A stretch of 64,000 nt of DNA from Alloteropsis semialata (taxonomy: Eukaryota; Streptophyta; Magnoliopsida; Poales; Poaceae), in contig CM014271.1 in NCBI GenBank assembly GCA_004135705.1, forward strand, positions 34,617,188 to 34,681,187. The letters are read 5' to 3'. A model generated the notes under the pieces. It did no database searches and had not been told where the DNA came from. It saw only the letters and a list, made by a program, of their open reading frames with translations. The translations under genes were made by a program, and so were the position numbers. Positions 9,731-20,473 of this stretch are shown here, piece after piece. The stretch's first letter is position 1, and the number at the start of each line of letters is the position of its first letter.

Positions 9731-11848
9731 CTACACATGAGGGTACAAAGGCCGAGTCTTGGATCCCAAAGGGTTAGCAAGTATATACTTGGGAACCCAA
9801 GACTTGGTCACACGAGTAAAAGGAGCACTCAACTTGTCACATGGGTTAGCATGATGCAAATGCCGGTTCAAATGGAAAGATCTTGAAACACCCTTGGAAG
9901 AAGCATGCCTCGAAAGAGCAACTCGAGAAGAAGAACGAGTGCTACCACTAGCAAAGAGGCAATGATCTCCCAAGGTCTTAAGAGAAGAACCACCATCACA
10001 AGCACCATGAGAACCATGTCGTAGACCAACACAAGAAGAACTAGAAGCATGTCCACGATCATGACCTAACCCACTAGAGAAGGAGTCGTAAAACCCATCA
10101 ACAAAGCCAGGCTTCACATTAGGCTCACAAGTGTTCATGCCATGAGAAGGGCTATGAACAACCAAAGGCCTAGAAGTGCGAGCACGGCGCATGCGTCTTG
10201 CACGCCGATAGCAGAAGCTCTCTTGATGCCCATCTTTCTCACAAAATGAACAATGGTACAAAGGCCTATCTGAAGGCACGGTCCGAGTGGACGAATCACC
10301 ATTTTTGTTCATATGAGAAGTCCCTTGGAACTTAGAGCAAGAAGCATCATCATTCAACTTGGTGCCCACAATAGGATCACACGTGCCATGGGAAAGGCTA
10401 CGTGGCTTCCTAAAAGCTTTTGCACGAACACGTCGCTCGTGTTTGACACGGCGAAAGCAGAACTCAATGGTATGCCCATCTTTCTTGCAAAAGGTGCAAT
10501 GGAACTTTGGTTTGGGGGATTGAGTTCCAAAGAAGTGAGAAGCACCCTTGCCATTAGAAATCCCTTGGGCAACACCAGAAGAATCCACAAGCTTAGGAAT
10601 AGCTATGGAAGAGCTATCCGAAGCACTAGCACAAGTGCCAACATCTAAAAACTCACGCTCAATACAAGAAGTCAACTTCGGTTGGGAAGAAGCAATTTTG
10701 GAAACACCAACAACGGAGTGACAAGAATCGCGAGAATCCAAAGACTTAGCACTAAGACTCTTGCATCTCATGACCAAAACCTCATTTTGATGTTTGAGGC
10801 GATCACAAGTACCACATGGAGCATTTCTCAGATTATCCATCTCCTTCTCAATGCACTTGGCATATATGGTACACAAGAGATCAATCTCAATTTCAAGCTT
10901 AGCACTCATCTCATTGTGCTCAACCAACTTGGCGCTCATATCATCACGCATTTGCTTCAAAGCCAAAACTTCATTTTCCAAATCAATGCATGATGTGCAA
11001 ATGAGACCACATGAACAAATATCATCATCCACATCAAGCAAAGCATCATGATTAGCACAAGAAGTAAGGCAAGCATTTTCTTCAAGCACAAAAGAGCATG
11101 TGCTACAAGGCATAGATTCAAGTTCATCAATTTTAGCCCTAGCATGCTCAAGTTGCTCTACACATGTGGTATGAGTCAATTTTAGTTCATTAATTTCAGC
11201 AAACAAAGACTCACATGAAACACATGGTAAACAAGCATTCGATTTCAACAAAGCAATCTCATCTCTAGCCTTATCAAGATCATTATTCAAAGTAACACAT
11301 GAATCACAAGGCATAGAGGCATTGGATTTCAACAATTCATTTTCACATTTCAAGCAAGCAAGAGAAGAATTTAACTCATCATTTTTACTAAGCAAGTTCT
11401 CACAAGAATTGTCTTTCAGCATGTCATTCTCAAGACTCAAACATTCAAGGGAAGCACTCAAAACATTAATCCTTCTAAACAATCTATCACAAGAGTTGCA
11501 AGGCATTAAAGCACGTGACTTCCAATGAAACATTCCAGATTTCAAACTAGAAAGAGAACATTTCACCTTCTCATTCTTCCTACGCAAAGCATCACAAATC
11601 TCTTTGTTTCTCACAGCATTGTCATCATTTCGATTGCATAGAAACAAGATGCATTTAGCGAGCGTACCTTGACTCATCTCTTTTAGCTCGCGGAAGAACT
11701 TGCTCTTTGTGAGATCACCATCCTCGTAGTGCTCGAGGAGATCCAACACCTCCTCCACTTCTTGTTTCATCTCAATCTTCGTGCTCCTCCTCTCTCTATC
11801 ATCCAAATCTGAGGACAAAGACACACAAGAAGAAGAGCTTGGTGCCAT
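9731..11848 (-). CDS. Gag-like protein of the Copia-type element (705 aa)
   Basis: Uninterrupted ORF on the element's sense strand, starting with MAPSSSSCVSLSSD about 150 bp after the primer-binding site. Roughly residues 25-110 are charged and helical. Residues 110-380 are a long predicted coiled coil punctuated by repeated PCxxC motifs (PCNSC, PCDSC, PCVSC, PCSTC, PCGTC). Two CCHC-type zinc knuckles follow: CTFCKKDGHTIEFC and CSFCEKDGHQESFC, each followed by basic residues. The C-terminus is rich in Ser/Arg/His and ends KSWVPKYILANPLG...RPLYPHV, the boundary at which protease would begin in an autonomous copy. It would package element RNA into particles in the cytoplasm. It is the only intact protein of this element. 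Confidence 0.85.
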   Translation of the reverse strand: MAPSSSSCVSLSSDLDDRERRSTKIEMKQEVEEVLDLLEHYEDGDLTKSKFFRELKEMSQGTLAKCILFLCNRNDDNAVRNKEICDALRRKNEKVKCSLSSLKSGMFHWKSRALMPCNSCDRLFRRINVLSASLECLSLENDMLKDNSCENLLSKNDELNSSLACLKCENELLKSNASMPCDSCVTLNNDLDKARDEIALLKSNACLPCVSCESLFAEINELKLTHTTCVEQLEHARAKIDELESMPCSTCSFVLEENACLTSCANHDALLDVDDDICSCGLICTSCIDLENEVLALKQMRDDMSAKLVEHNEMSAKLEIEIDLLCTIYAKCIEKEMDNLRNAPCGTCDRLKHQNEVLVMRCKSLSAKSLDSRDSCHSVVGVSKIASSQPKLTSCIEREFLDVGTCASASDSSSIAIPKLVDSSGVAQGISNGKGASHFFGTQSPKPKFHCTFCKKDGHTIEFCFRRVKHERRVRAKAFRKPRSLSHGTCDPIVGTKLNDDASCSKFQGTSHMNKNGDSSTRTVPSDRPLYHCSFCEKDGHQESFCYRRARRMRRARTSRPLVVHSPSHGMNTCEPNVKPGFVDGFYDSFSSGLGHDRGHASSSSCVGLRHGSHGACDGGSSLKTLGDHCLFASGSTRSSSRVALSRHASSKGVSRSFHLNRHLHHANPCDKLSAPFTRVTKSWVPKYILANPLGSKTRPLYPHV

Positions 11849-11981
11849 AGCTCAAAGCACCGGTTAGGATTAGCTGAAAGCAAGCTCAAATCACAAAAAC
11901 CAAAACTGGAAGAGAAATCGCCCTTTCCCTTGTCGCCCCGTGGATCACAAAGCCGGTTAAGGTGGAGTGATCCTTAACCAA

Positions 11982-11996
11982 AGCTCTGATACCAAT
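11982..11996 (-). other. Primer-binding site of the Copia-type element
   Basis: Minus strand ATTGGTATCAGAGCT lies immediately downstream of the 5' LTR. TGGTATCAGAGC is the classic plant retrotransposon site complementary to the 3' end of initiator tRNA-Met. Confidence 0.9.
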
Positions 11997-13835
11997 TGAA
12001 GGACCGAAACGGCGACCAGAGGGGGGGTGAATGGGAGCCTTTACAAATTTCTTCCAAAGTGAAACGAGACTCCAAAATCCAACCGGACCCCTCTCTTCTA
12101 GCAAACTCAAGCTCACTTAGCTATGGAAGAGCTAACGAACCTAGGAAGAATGCTAGGAACCTTTCAGAACAAAGCGGAAGCAAAAACAAGCCGAGCTCAC
12201 AAAAATTCAGATCACAAACCGGTCTCACTGGAGCACAAACCGGTCAGACCTCTCTCCAAAGCGGTCTCACGAAAACCCAAACCGGTCTGACCTTTTCCGA
12301 AACCGGTCTGACCTCTTTGGTCTGGCAGCCTATAGAGAGTTCAAGAAAAATAGCAAAACTAGACCAAACGAGCTCCAAAAATCATGATATTTGGACTATA
12401 GGTTTCCAGTGGTATTATGAGTCCAAACACCAGAAGAGATCTTCAAAAGGAGCAAGTTGACAAAAAACCGGTCTGACCTCTTCCGAAACCGGTCTGACCT
12501 GTTCTTCCTGGCAGCAACTTGAAAACATGGGGAGAAAACCCTCAATCCACTCAAACGAGGTCCAAACTCCGTGAAATTTGCGCCATAGCTGCGCAAAAAC
12601 TTGGTGAGTGTTATCCAAAAGATCTTCTCCAAGAAAGATCAATACATCACCAAGAATTTCACGGATTTGACCAAGAACACAAGAGAGGAAGGGTTTCGGG
12701 AAAACTCAAGATTCGTGGTGCTCGTGCATGGATTCAGTAGGGGATCACCCTAGATGTGTTCGCACATGTCCCAGCACCAAATCCCCCCAAGAAATCCGAC
12801 CCAAAACGCAGCCAAACTCAAGATCACGAATTCGCCCAAAAATAGCCCCGAAAATGGCTAAAAAGAAAAACGCCGGGAACAAAGGATTTGGCACAAGATT
12901 AAGAGGAGATTTCACTAAGAATCACTTGGCCATATCCGGATACAAGCCACTCACAAGTATTACAAAACTTGGATGGCTAAAAGCTCAAGAACAAGAGCCT
13001 CTCCTCTCTTCTCTCCTCAAACCCTAAAAATCCTCTCACATGTGCAAATGAGAGAGACCTCCACCTCCTAAGCCCAGAGAGTGCTGAAATTTCAGCCTCT
13101 CCACATATAAATAGGCATCCGGAAAATGACCAAAATACCCTTACATGAAGCACTTAAAACACAAGCCCACACAGGGGCATTTTGGACAAGTCCAGGAATA
13201 TTGATCGGACGCCCACGCCGCCTTCACGACTTTGCTTCGCCTCGACGCAAGCTTCGCGATGCCGCCACGTGTCGTCCCACTCGAAGCTTCCGGCCGCATC
13301 GAACCGCACCCAGTCCCACCGGCCGCATCCGACCGCACCGTGCTCCACCCGCGTTTTGAGGCCCAAACCGGGAAAACCTGCCTCTGGCCGGTTTTGAGAA
13401 CCAAACCGCCAAACCCTCCTTGCACGTCGCCGCACGACGTGACTCACCGATGTCGACGCGTGTCCGGCCTCCGCCAAGCCTCCGACGCCTCCAAGTCTTT
13501 CGCTCCCGCTCCCGGGCCGCCTACTCGACTCGCCTCCGTCCCGCTTGACTCGACCGACGCCGTCTTCATCCCATCATGTACTCTTGCTCTTCCGCGCACC
13601 ATGTGGATCGCCCATGACTCCGCCCGGACTCCTCGGGTCCCTCAGTCCAAGCCTACTCGTTCACCCTTCACCGCCCTCGGTCCATCGGCATGAACCTTTC
13701 GCGCTTGACCTTCACCACATGCCGTCGACCGCCATGTGGCATCCTACACCTGCACATCACAAGCCAAGAGATACATCAAACCACACAACGGTTGTCAATC
13801 ACTCATCATCCAAGGGTGACCACCATTGGTCCACA
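11997..13835 (-). repeat. 5' LTR of the Copia-type element
   Basis: 1839-bp direct repeat of 5380-7220. The two-base length difference is fully explained by the indels seen (for example TG gained at 12028, bases lost near 13046, 13071 and 13187). TSD CCAAC follows at 13836-13840, and the RLK1 intron resumes. Confidence 0.95.
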
Positions 13836-14939
13836 CCAACCATTTGATAAGATGAATATACGCATTTGCTAAATATCAAAAGGAAACAAGGTCATCCAGA
13901 CATACACAAACAATGAATCATGAAGTGTGCAATGGTTGACGGCCGAGTTAGTGGTGATTCATCATGCTGACAGGGTCATGTCATTCCTTTTTCGAGAACG
14001 TGGATTGCACGTGTCATTCCTCATACCTATGTAAACAACTCTATATAGATGGGCATTCTGGCTCGCCTAGGCACAAAATTTGTGTACATGCTCTCACTGA
14101 GGAATAAACAAGGACATGTACATACCAAAAGGGTCTTTGTTTTCATATATTGAAATAACTAAAAATTTACTCAAGATGGTTCAAACATTAAAGTATGAAT
14201 AGATATTTCAGACGCAATTTTAAAACAGTCACATAGTTGGTCATTTTCCTAATTAGTGCTCCCTCTATTTGGAATTAAATGAAACTTTAAAATTTGTGGT
14301 TAAACTTCCTCAACTTTACCACTAACATACACAATACTATATAAGTTAGTCACATGAAAGTAGTACAATTAGACTTGTTATGAGAAACACTGTCAAAGTA
14401 AAAGGTTAAATGGTTTAAACATACTGCTTTCGAAACTAACACAGAGTTGCTTATCCTGCCCAAAGAGTTATATAGTCTAGAATAGTATGAATACTAGAAT
14501 AAGTTAGGAAGATAAACCTCTCAGATGATCATAAAGATTGCCTCGAGACATGTACTCATAAACAAGGGCTAAATGATTTTTCTCCCAGCAGTAACCAACC
14601 AAAGAAACTATATTCCTGTGATGCACCTTTGTCAAGCTCTGAACCTGTGTAACAAGATTACGAAATAGGAAATATATATTAACAGACACATAAGCTGCCT
14701 GAGTTTTGTGATTCACCAAGTTTATTCACATGTGAGCCATGCAAAATTACATTTCTGGTGTTTCGTGAATATTTCAAGGTCGCTGAATTTTTTCATACCT
14801 CAGCTAAAAATTCATCTAGCCCATGTGATGATGACTCAGAACGCATCTTGACAGCAACCACGGTATCATCTTCTAAATGGCCATAATAGACAAGCCCAAA
14901 ACCTCCTTGTCCTATGAGCCGTTCAAAATTATTGGTAAA

Positions 14940-15372
14940 TGTGAGGAACCGAACAACGAGCGAAACAAAAGAACGCGAAATCAGGAACTCAAGGACGATG
15001 AGGAGAAGGAAGAGCAACTTTACTCTGCAACCTGCCGTAGCAACGAGAATTACAGAGGGAATCGCCAGAGAGACGAATCCTAAGCTACTCTACCCTAACC
15101 TAGGGTTCTTGACCCGAGTTCCACCATAGCGTTCACAAGATCTCGATCCAGGCTTCATAACATGCGCCGGACCATTACAGAGGAATTACATTAAGGTTTA
15201 AACACTGTTTAGCGTCTGATAATTGAGTTAGCACGCGTAACAGCGACGCCACTTGAAGAAGGCCGTCCATCGTCCATCGCACGGCTGAGATCAACCCGGC
15301 GAACCGTTATGCTAAAGTGCCGAATGAACTGAATACTCTGAATGTCGCTGCTTGTACTGAATGTTCCTGACA
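14940..15372 (-). repeat. 3' LTR of the mini Ty3/gypsy element
   Basis: 433-bp direct repeat of 16832-17265, next to the polypurine tract and flanked on its left by the GTAAA target duplication. Confidence 0.93.
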
Positions 15373-15400
15373 AAAGCCCCCCCTTTTGGCATCCTTGTCC

Positions 15401-16728
15401 TCAAGGATGGAATGAAGGAAAGACCTTTCTGATGAAAGCAGCGTCTTCCCACGTTGCTTCAGCTTCAGGAAGATTCAGCCAGTGTATTAACCATTGGACC
15501 ACCGGTTCATTGTTTCTTGGGATCATTCGGCGTTGCAGAACTGCCAGTGGAGCCACCTTGATGTTCCCCTTGTCATCAATCAATGGTAACTCTTTGCTTG
15601 GAATTGCTGTTGGACCAATGTGTTTCTTCAACTGACTAACATGGAATACATTGTGTAAGGTACAGCCATCAGGTAGCAGTAATCTGTAAGCTGCTTTACC
15701 CACTCTGTCCAACACTCTGAAAGGCCCATAGTATTTTGAATGAAGCTTCAGTGATTTATGAGTACTCAGTGAAGTGTGCCGGTATGGCTGTATTTTGAGA
15801 TACACCATGTCTCCAATTTGAAAAACTCTATCAATTCTGTGTTTATCTGCTTGGTTCTTGATTCTTGCTTGTGCTTTGATGAGATTATCTTTTATGACTT
15901 GTGTTGCCAGCAGTCTATTCCTCAGCTGTTCAGCTGCTGATATATCAGGACAATCAGTTGATACAGTTTCAGTGACCATTGGAGGAGCAAAACCATACAA
16001 TGCCTGAAAGGGTGTCATCTTTAGGGAAGTATGGTAAGATGTATTGTACCACCACTCAGCTAGAGAAAGCCAATGATGCCACCTTGTTGGACTGTGGAAA
16101 CACATGCATCTCAAATAATTTTCCAAGCATTGGTTAACCCTTTCAGTTTGACCATCGGTTTGGGGGTGGTAGGCAGTTGTGAGGTGTAACTGAACTCCCA
16201 ATGCCTTAAACAGTGACTGCCATAATGTACTTGTAAATATTGGATCTCGGTCAGTCAATATAACCTTTGGAAGGCCATGAAGCTTGAATATAGAATCCAG
16301 AAATATATGTGCTATGTCATTTGCAGTATATGGATGATTCAGTGATATGAAGTGTGCATACTTTGTGAGTCTATCCACCACCACCAAAATGACATCTTTG
16401 CCAGCCGATTTTGGCAAACCTTCCACAAAATCCATGGATACATGGGTCCATGCCATCTCTGGTACTGGTAATGGTTCCAGTAGCCCAGGGTATGGTATGT
16501 GCTCACTCTTGTTCTTTTGACAAACAGCACAACTTTTCACATATTCTTTTGTCTGCTGATGCATATTTGGCCAATAAAAATGGAGTTTCATTCTTTGGTA
16601 GGTTGCTCTTTCCCCTGAATGACCACCTAAAGATGAATTGTGAAAATTTTCAAGTAGCTGTGTTCTGAGTTGATTTGAGGTTCCAATGACTAGCCGGCCT
16701 TTGTATCTGAGTAAACCACTTGTAAATG
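15401..16728 (-). CDS. Ty3/gypsy integrase with chromodomain (chromovirus type)
   Basis: The frame is open from about 16728 to 15401; the first internal Met codon is at 16591, but zinc-binding residues (HNSSLGGH, then CAVCQ) lie partly upstream of it, so the true product starts outside this segment. The catalytic core has MDFVEGLPK (first Asp), VILTDRDPIFTS (second Asp) and GQTERVNQCLE (Glu), the complete DDE triad. A C-terminal SH3-like GDMVYLKIQPYR and a chromodomain-like tail (VVQWLIHWLNLPEAEATWED) follow, which assigns it to the Tekay/Del-like chromovirus branch. The integrase inserts cDNA into chromosomes, and the chromodomain biases target choice. No frameshift or stop is seen. The upstream junction near 16728 goes straight to leader/PBS sequence, so everything from gag to RNase H was deleted. 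Confidence 0.88.
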
Positions 16729-16815
16729 ACTAGCCGCAACCACCAGCCACTCGCCGATCGGACACAGATCGAAGAACTTGGCTGTGGGATTGAGCGCAAT
16801 CGCCAAGGATGCGTT

Positions 16816-16831
16816 GGCTCTGGATACCAAT
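16816..16831 (-). other. Primer-binding site of the mini Ty3/gypsy element
   Basis: Minus strand ATTGGTATCCAGAGCC abuts the 5' LTR; it resembles the tRNA-Met-type site with one extra C. Confidence 0.75.
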
Positions 16832-17265
16832 TGTGAGGAACCGAACAACGAGCGAAACAAAAGAACGCGAAATCAGGAACTCAAGGACGATGAGGAGAAG
16901 GAAGAGCAACTTTACTCTGCAACCTTGCCGTAGCAACGAGAATTACAGAGGGAATCGCCAGAGAGACGAATCCTAAGCTACTCTACCCTAACCTAGGGTT
17001 CTTGACCCGAGTTCCACCATAGCGTTCACAAGATCTCGATCCAGGCTTCATAACATGCGCCGGACCATTACAGAGGAATTACATTAAGGTTTAAACACTG
17101 TTTAGCGTCTGATAATTGAGTTAGCGCGCGTAACAGCGACGCCACTTGAAGAAGGCCGTCCATCGTCCATCGCACGGCTGAGATCAACCCGGCGAACCGT
17201 TATGCTAAAGTGCCGAATGAACTGAATACTCTGAATGTCGCTGCTTGTACTGAATGTTCCTGGCA
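16832..17265 (-). repeat. 5' LTR of the mini Ty3/gypsy element
   Basis: 434-bp direct repeat of 14940-15372; followed by GTAAA and the other half of RLK1 exon 9. Confidence 0.93.
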
Positions 17266-17490
17266 GTAAAATTCTCCAGCTCCTTATACGTGAACCTCCT
17301 AGTCTCAGCATCTTGCAGGTGATCCCCTTGACCTTTTGTACTTCTTGGAGCATTATTCTCCAGTTGTAGTTTTTCTGTGTGATCATCTATAGGAACTGGT
17401 TGCAAAAGCATGAGATATGTAGCAGAAATACTAAGTAAACTGAAAATATACATGCAGGGCAATAAAAAACTAGAGTAACAAGATGCAAAC

Positions 17491-19424
17491 CATTAGACTT
17501 TATTTTTGCTCTCCAGATGAAATATGCAAGAAAAAGTGTGGCCACGACCAGCACAGGGATAACAAGTGAAGTAATTAAGACAGCTATCTTTTGTCTTGAT
17601 GGACTTTTCCTTTTGTCACATGCACTTGTATCAGAATCGTATCTAAAACACATAAGACAACAAGGTCAGAGTTTAGTCTTGGAAAGTAAATTGCCTTTGG
17701 GTGGTCTCCATTTGAAGATGACATAAAAAGATATTATCCAAAATTCACAAGTATAGAAATAGGAAAAATAAACATCAAGAGGAAAACCAGAACCTGAAAA
17801 TAAGTGATCCGGTGTAATTTGCGCATAGGGAGTCGCCACTCAGATGGTTTCCAGATACATTTCTGTACAAAGTGAAAAGAAATTGGTAATGTCCCTGCTA
17901 GGTAATAATTTGAAGACAAATATATCCACTTACAGAACTCGTAGGGAGGGCAAACTTGTTAGGGAATCAGGTATTGGCCCGCTTAAGTCGTTACAAGATA
18001 GATCCCTGAAATATTTACACAATTATAGTGAGCAAGCCCAGAAATATATAGGCGCTTATTTCAAACTCTGCACTGATTGATTCCGATAAAGAAAATCTGG
18101 GTTCTATTTATATAGGTTTGAAGCATTACATGTCCCCCAATTATTAAGCTAGTCATAGGGAATAAAAAAGCCATGCAGAGAAGTCCTGTAGCAAAAAACT
18201 GACAGTATGAATGTATGATTGCTATGATAATTATTTTTTTGGGAGTATTACGAATTCTTGTAGTAAAGAGGATCGAGATCTGGCTGTTTAAGTGCATTTT
18301 ATAGCCCTTACGGCTATAGCTCACTTCTGCTCGAATAGGGCAGCACTCTCCTAGACTCTTGTTCAGTGAAGTGCCCCATAGCATAGAACAACAGTATAAT
18401 CTAAGCAAGATTTCTAGAAGTACACTGGGTTGTCTAAACACCGAGTCATCTGCTTAAGAGGATTCTAAAATGCAACATATATTTTGGTAGATCTTTAGGC
18501 TCCTGATACCAATTGTTAGAAATCATTCCCTCTATTTTGACTGTTTATCACAAGCATATCAGTTTTTCTCTCTGGTGGATACACACACACAAGCGCAAAA
18601 ACAACACAACTGGTTTTTCGTCAGCGCAGCCACACACTAGCCCCTCATCATTTCTCATTTATTTATATAGCTGATACAGGAATATACACCTGTCCTGGTA
18701 TCTTCCTAATTAACAAAGTCAATGCCTCCTATGATTTGCCCAATATTTTCCACAACTACAAGCTGAAATATAGCTAGCACCAATAGCAATGAAAATAGAC
18801 GCGAGCTAAACCTGGACACAAGTTCACGACTCTATAGTAACAATGCCTCCTATAATATGCCCATTATCCTCCTTAACTGCAAGCTGAAATTTACCTACGA
18901 AAACTACAAGCTGAAATCTAGCAGTAATATCAATGAACCTCTTGCTAAACCTGGACACAACTCTCTAGTAACAAGATTAATGCTAACAAGTTCACTCATG
19001 CTTAGATGCACAACAGGGTTCTCATTCATGGCAAATTTAGGTCTCTAACAAAAACTATGGAAGGCCGAGGTCATGAGCAGATCATGTAGCACTTACAAAT
19101 TTTCGAGTGCTGTGAGCTTTGAAAAATTTGTAGATAAGACACCACGCAAGTTGCTATTGGAGAGATCTCTGCATTGCAATTTCCAATCCAATATTGAGAT
19201 AAGATGCACCAATAATAAGCTGGCTACTAGTGCTTCTAACTATGGAAATTCAAGAAAATGGCAGCAAATGCTTTTGGATACTCACAGTGATGTTATCCTC
19301 GTAGTATTACCACTTGTATTGCTGCATTTCAGACCATCCCAAGCATATATGGTTGGGAAACATGGATCACCCGTCCAGTTTTTCTTCACGCCATACTCGA
19401 ATTTGATAGCCATGATGGCGTCAA
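17491..19424 (-). pseudogene. RLK1 exons 4-8: LRR region and transmembrane helix
   Basis: Exon 4 (19286-19424) encodes the pre-LRR segment with EYGVKKNWTGDPCFPTIYAW and TRITSL. Exons 5 (19097-19168) and 6 (17934-18005) are 72 nt each, the one-exon-per-repeat pattern of plant LRRs, and exon 7 is 69 nt (17794-17862) encoding SGNHLSGDSLCANYTG. Exon 8 (17491-17642) encodes a Ser/Lys-rich stalk and a single membrane helix (IAVLITSLVIPVLVVATLFL) followed by RAK stop-transfer residues. The intron between exons 6 and 5 carries the LTR-like insertion at 18200-19050. Confidence 0.85.
18200..19050 (-). mobile_element. LTR-like insertion in RLK1 intron 5 (851 bp)
   Basis: RLK3 lacks this block at the matching place (40801-40850). 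The block starts TG, ends CTAACA, and is bordered by AAAAC at 18195-18199 and 19051-19055. Within it, GGCTCCTGATACCAAT (18498-18513) reads on the minus strand as a PBS-like ATTGGTATCAGGAGCC placed directly after a 537-bp block with TGTTAG...CTAACA ends (18514-19050). That looks like a 5' LTR plus PBS of a truncated element. A solo LTR of 851 bp is the alternative; the AAAAC repeat lies in A-rich sequence and could be chance. Confidence 0.55.
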
Positions 19425-19704
19425 CTTGTGCAGAAATAGTACGTCAGAACGAACTGAGTGCATATGCAAGAGTGGAGGGAAAAAAATGAAACCATAATGC
19501 TTGGCAAAAGAATATTTCAACCTCACCTAGCATTTCTTAGAGTGGGCAAGGAATCCAAAATAAAATGATAAGGGGTGAACCCATATGGGCGAGGAGCCCG
19601 CGAGATAACCTTAAGCGTCATTTGATCGAACACCGTGAGCACATTCAGGTCAGGTGTGCGTGCCTACCGCTGGGGACGTTACGGAGGTCGTGCCAACCCC
19701 CGCC

Positions 19705-19720
19705 CACACACACACACACA
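19705..19720. repeat. (CA)8 microsatellite
   Basis: Short CA dinucleotide run in the RLK1 intron between exons 3 and 4 (19425-20473). The rest of that intron shows no gene; a GC-rich palindromic stretch (ACCGGTCATTAAACCGGCC) lies near 20209. Confidence 0.8.
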
Positions 19721-20473
19721 TACACCAAATCCCCTTCTCAACCTTCTCGCCACTACCCACCATGCCACCATGGATGCCTGCATCGAAGCAGCCTTGGCTT
19801 GGGTCGGTCTGCCTAGCATCGAATATGGTTCATTTTGTTTTGAGAGGCGAAGAGCGGAATGAGGCCAGACTATTGGTGGGTGAGAGAAGAACGAGCGTGT
19901 TTATGGCTAGGCTATATGGGCTTCTGAACGTTGGGATGGAGGCCCAGCTAGTGACCAAAACTGATCCAAGGGCTATGGTAATCGATTAGTTTGTTTCGGT
20001 TACCGGTGCTGTCTCAAGAGAAATCCCGAACTGGATCCAGTCATCCAGATCCAGATACTGTTTACGTTACGGTGAAATCCACCAACCAAACGGCACCACG
20101 GTTGTACGAAACTGCTGATTCATTTACCCCACCAGATACAGCTCATTTGCTATCGTCGACTAAATAAAACCATCGCAAAAAAAAAAGACTAAATAAAATG
20201 AAAGTCGGACCGGTCATTAAACCGGCCGGTCGGATCGGCTGTGTCATGGTTCAATCGTCCAACCAGCGATTCAATAAAATTTATATTTTGTGCATATTTC
20301 TTGGTCGCTTGTGCTAAAGTTTTTAGCTTTCTTTTATTTTTGTTTTGTAGCTCAGAAATTCTATTTTCTTTTAATGAAATATGTGTCAAGAAACCTTTAA
20401 AAACAAATTACCCACTTTTGTTTGGAAACAAGAAGAGAGTATACGCGTGTGGCAGAGGGTGTAGATAACTCAC

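Larger units (their letters stand above)
5380..13835 (-). mobile_element. Non-autonomous Copia-type LTR retrotransposon, 8456 bp, TSD CCAAC
   Basis: LTRs at 5380-7220 (3' LTR, 1841 bp) and 11997-13835 (5' LTR, 1839 bp) both have TG...CA ends when read on either strand. The 5-bp target duplication CCAAC is at 5375-5379 and 13836-13840. The primer-binding site (minus-strand ATTGGTATCAGAGCT) abuts the 5' LTR and the polypurine tract (AAGGGGGAGAT) abuts the 3' LTR, fixing the orientation as minus. Inside are a 705-aa gag ORF and only a relic of pol (integrase end and linker); no protease, RT or RNase H was found. Integrase lying before RT in the relic order, plus the gag type, point to a Copia (SIRE-like) origin. 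By eye the LTRs differ by about five substitutions and six small indels, so the insertion is recent. It depends on enzymes from elsewhere. Confidence 0.92.
14940..17265 (-). mobile_element. Integrase-only mini Ty3/gypsy element, 2326 bp, TSD GTAAA
   Basis: LTRs at 14940-15372 (3' LTR, 433 bp) and 16832-17265 (5' LTR, 434 bp) start TGTGAGGAACC and end CTG(A/G)CA in plus sense. GTAAA is duplicated at 14935-14939 and 17266-17270. The PBS (minus ATTGGTATCCAGAGCC, 16816-16831) and polypurine tract (AAAAGGGGGGGCTTT at 15373-15387) give minus orientation. The internal part is about 1.46 kb and holds integrase only; gag, protease, RT and RNase H are missing. LTRs differ by two substitutions and one indel by eye. 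The insertion splits RLK1 coding exon 9. Confidence 0.92.
14518..17395 (-). pseudogene. RLK1 exons 9-10: kinase N-lobe, exon 9 split by an LTR element
   Basis: Exon 9 begins at 17395 with the juxtamembrane part (DAETRRFTYKELENFT) and is broken at the GTAAA target site. It resumes at 14939 with NNFERLIGQGGFGLVYYG (glycine-rich loop) and VVAVKMRSE (the ATP-anchoring Lys), ending at 14799. Exon 10 (14518-14644) encodes QSLTKVHHRNIVSLVGYCWE through the hinge (LVYEYMSRGNLYDHLRG). The break falls just before the P-loop, so any transcript needs the 2326-bp element removed to encode a kinase. Confidence 0.9.

Noticed and set aside
14262..14300. MITE start (CTCCCTCTATTTGG) in an RLK1 intron
   Set aside because: Only one end is visible and the same text occurs in the matching RLK3 intron (39258), so it is shared ancestral sequence; the element cannot be delimited.
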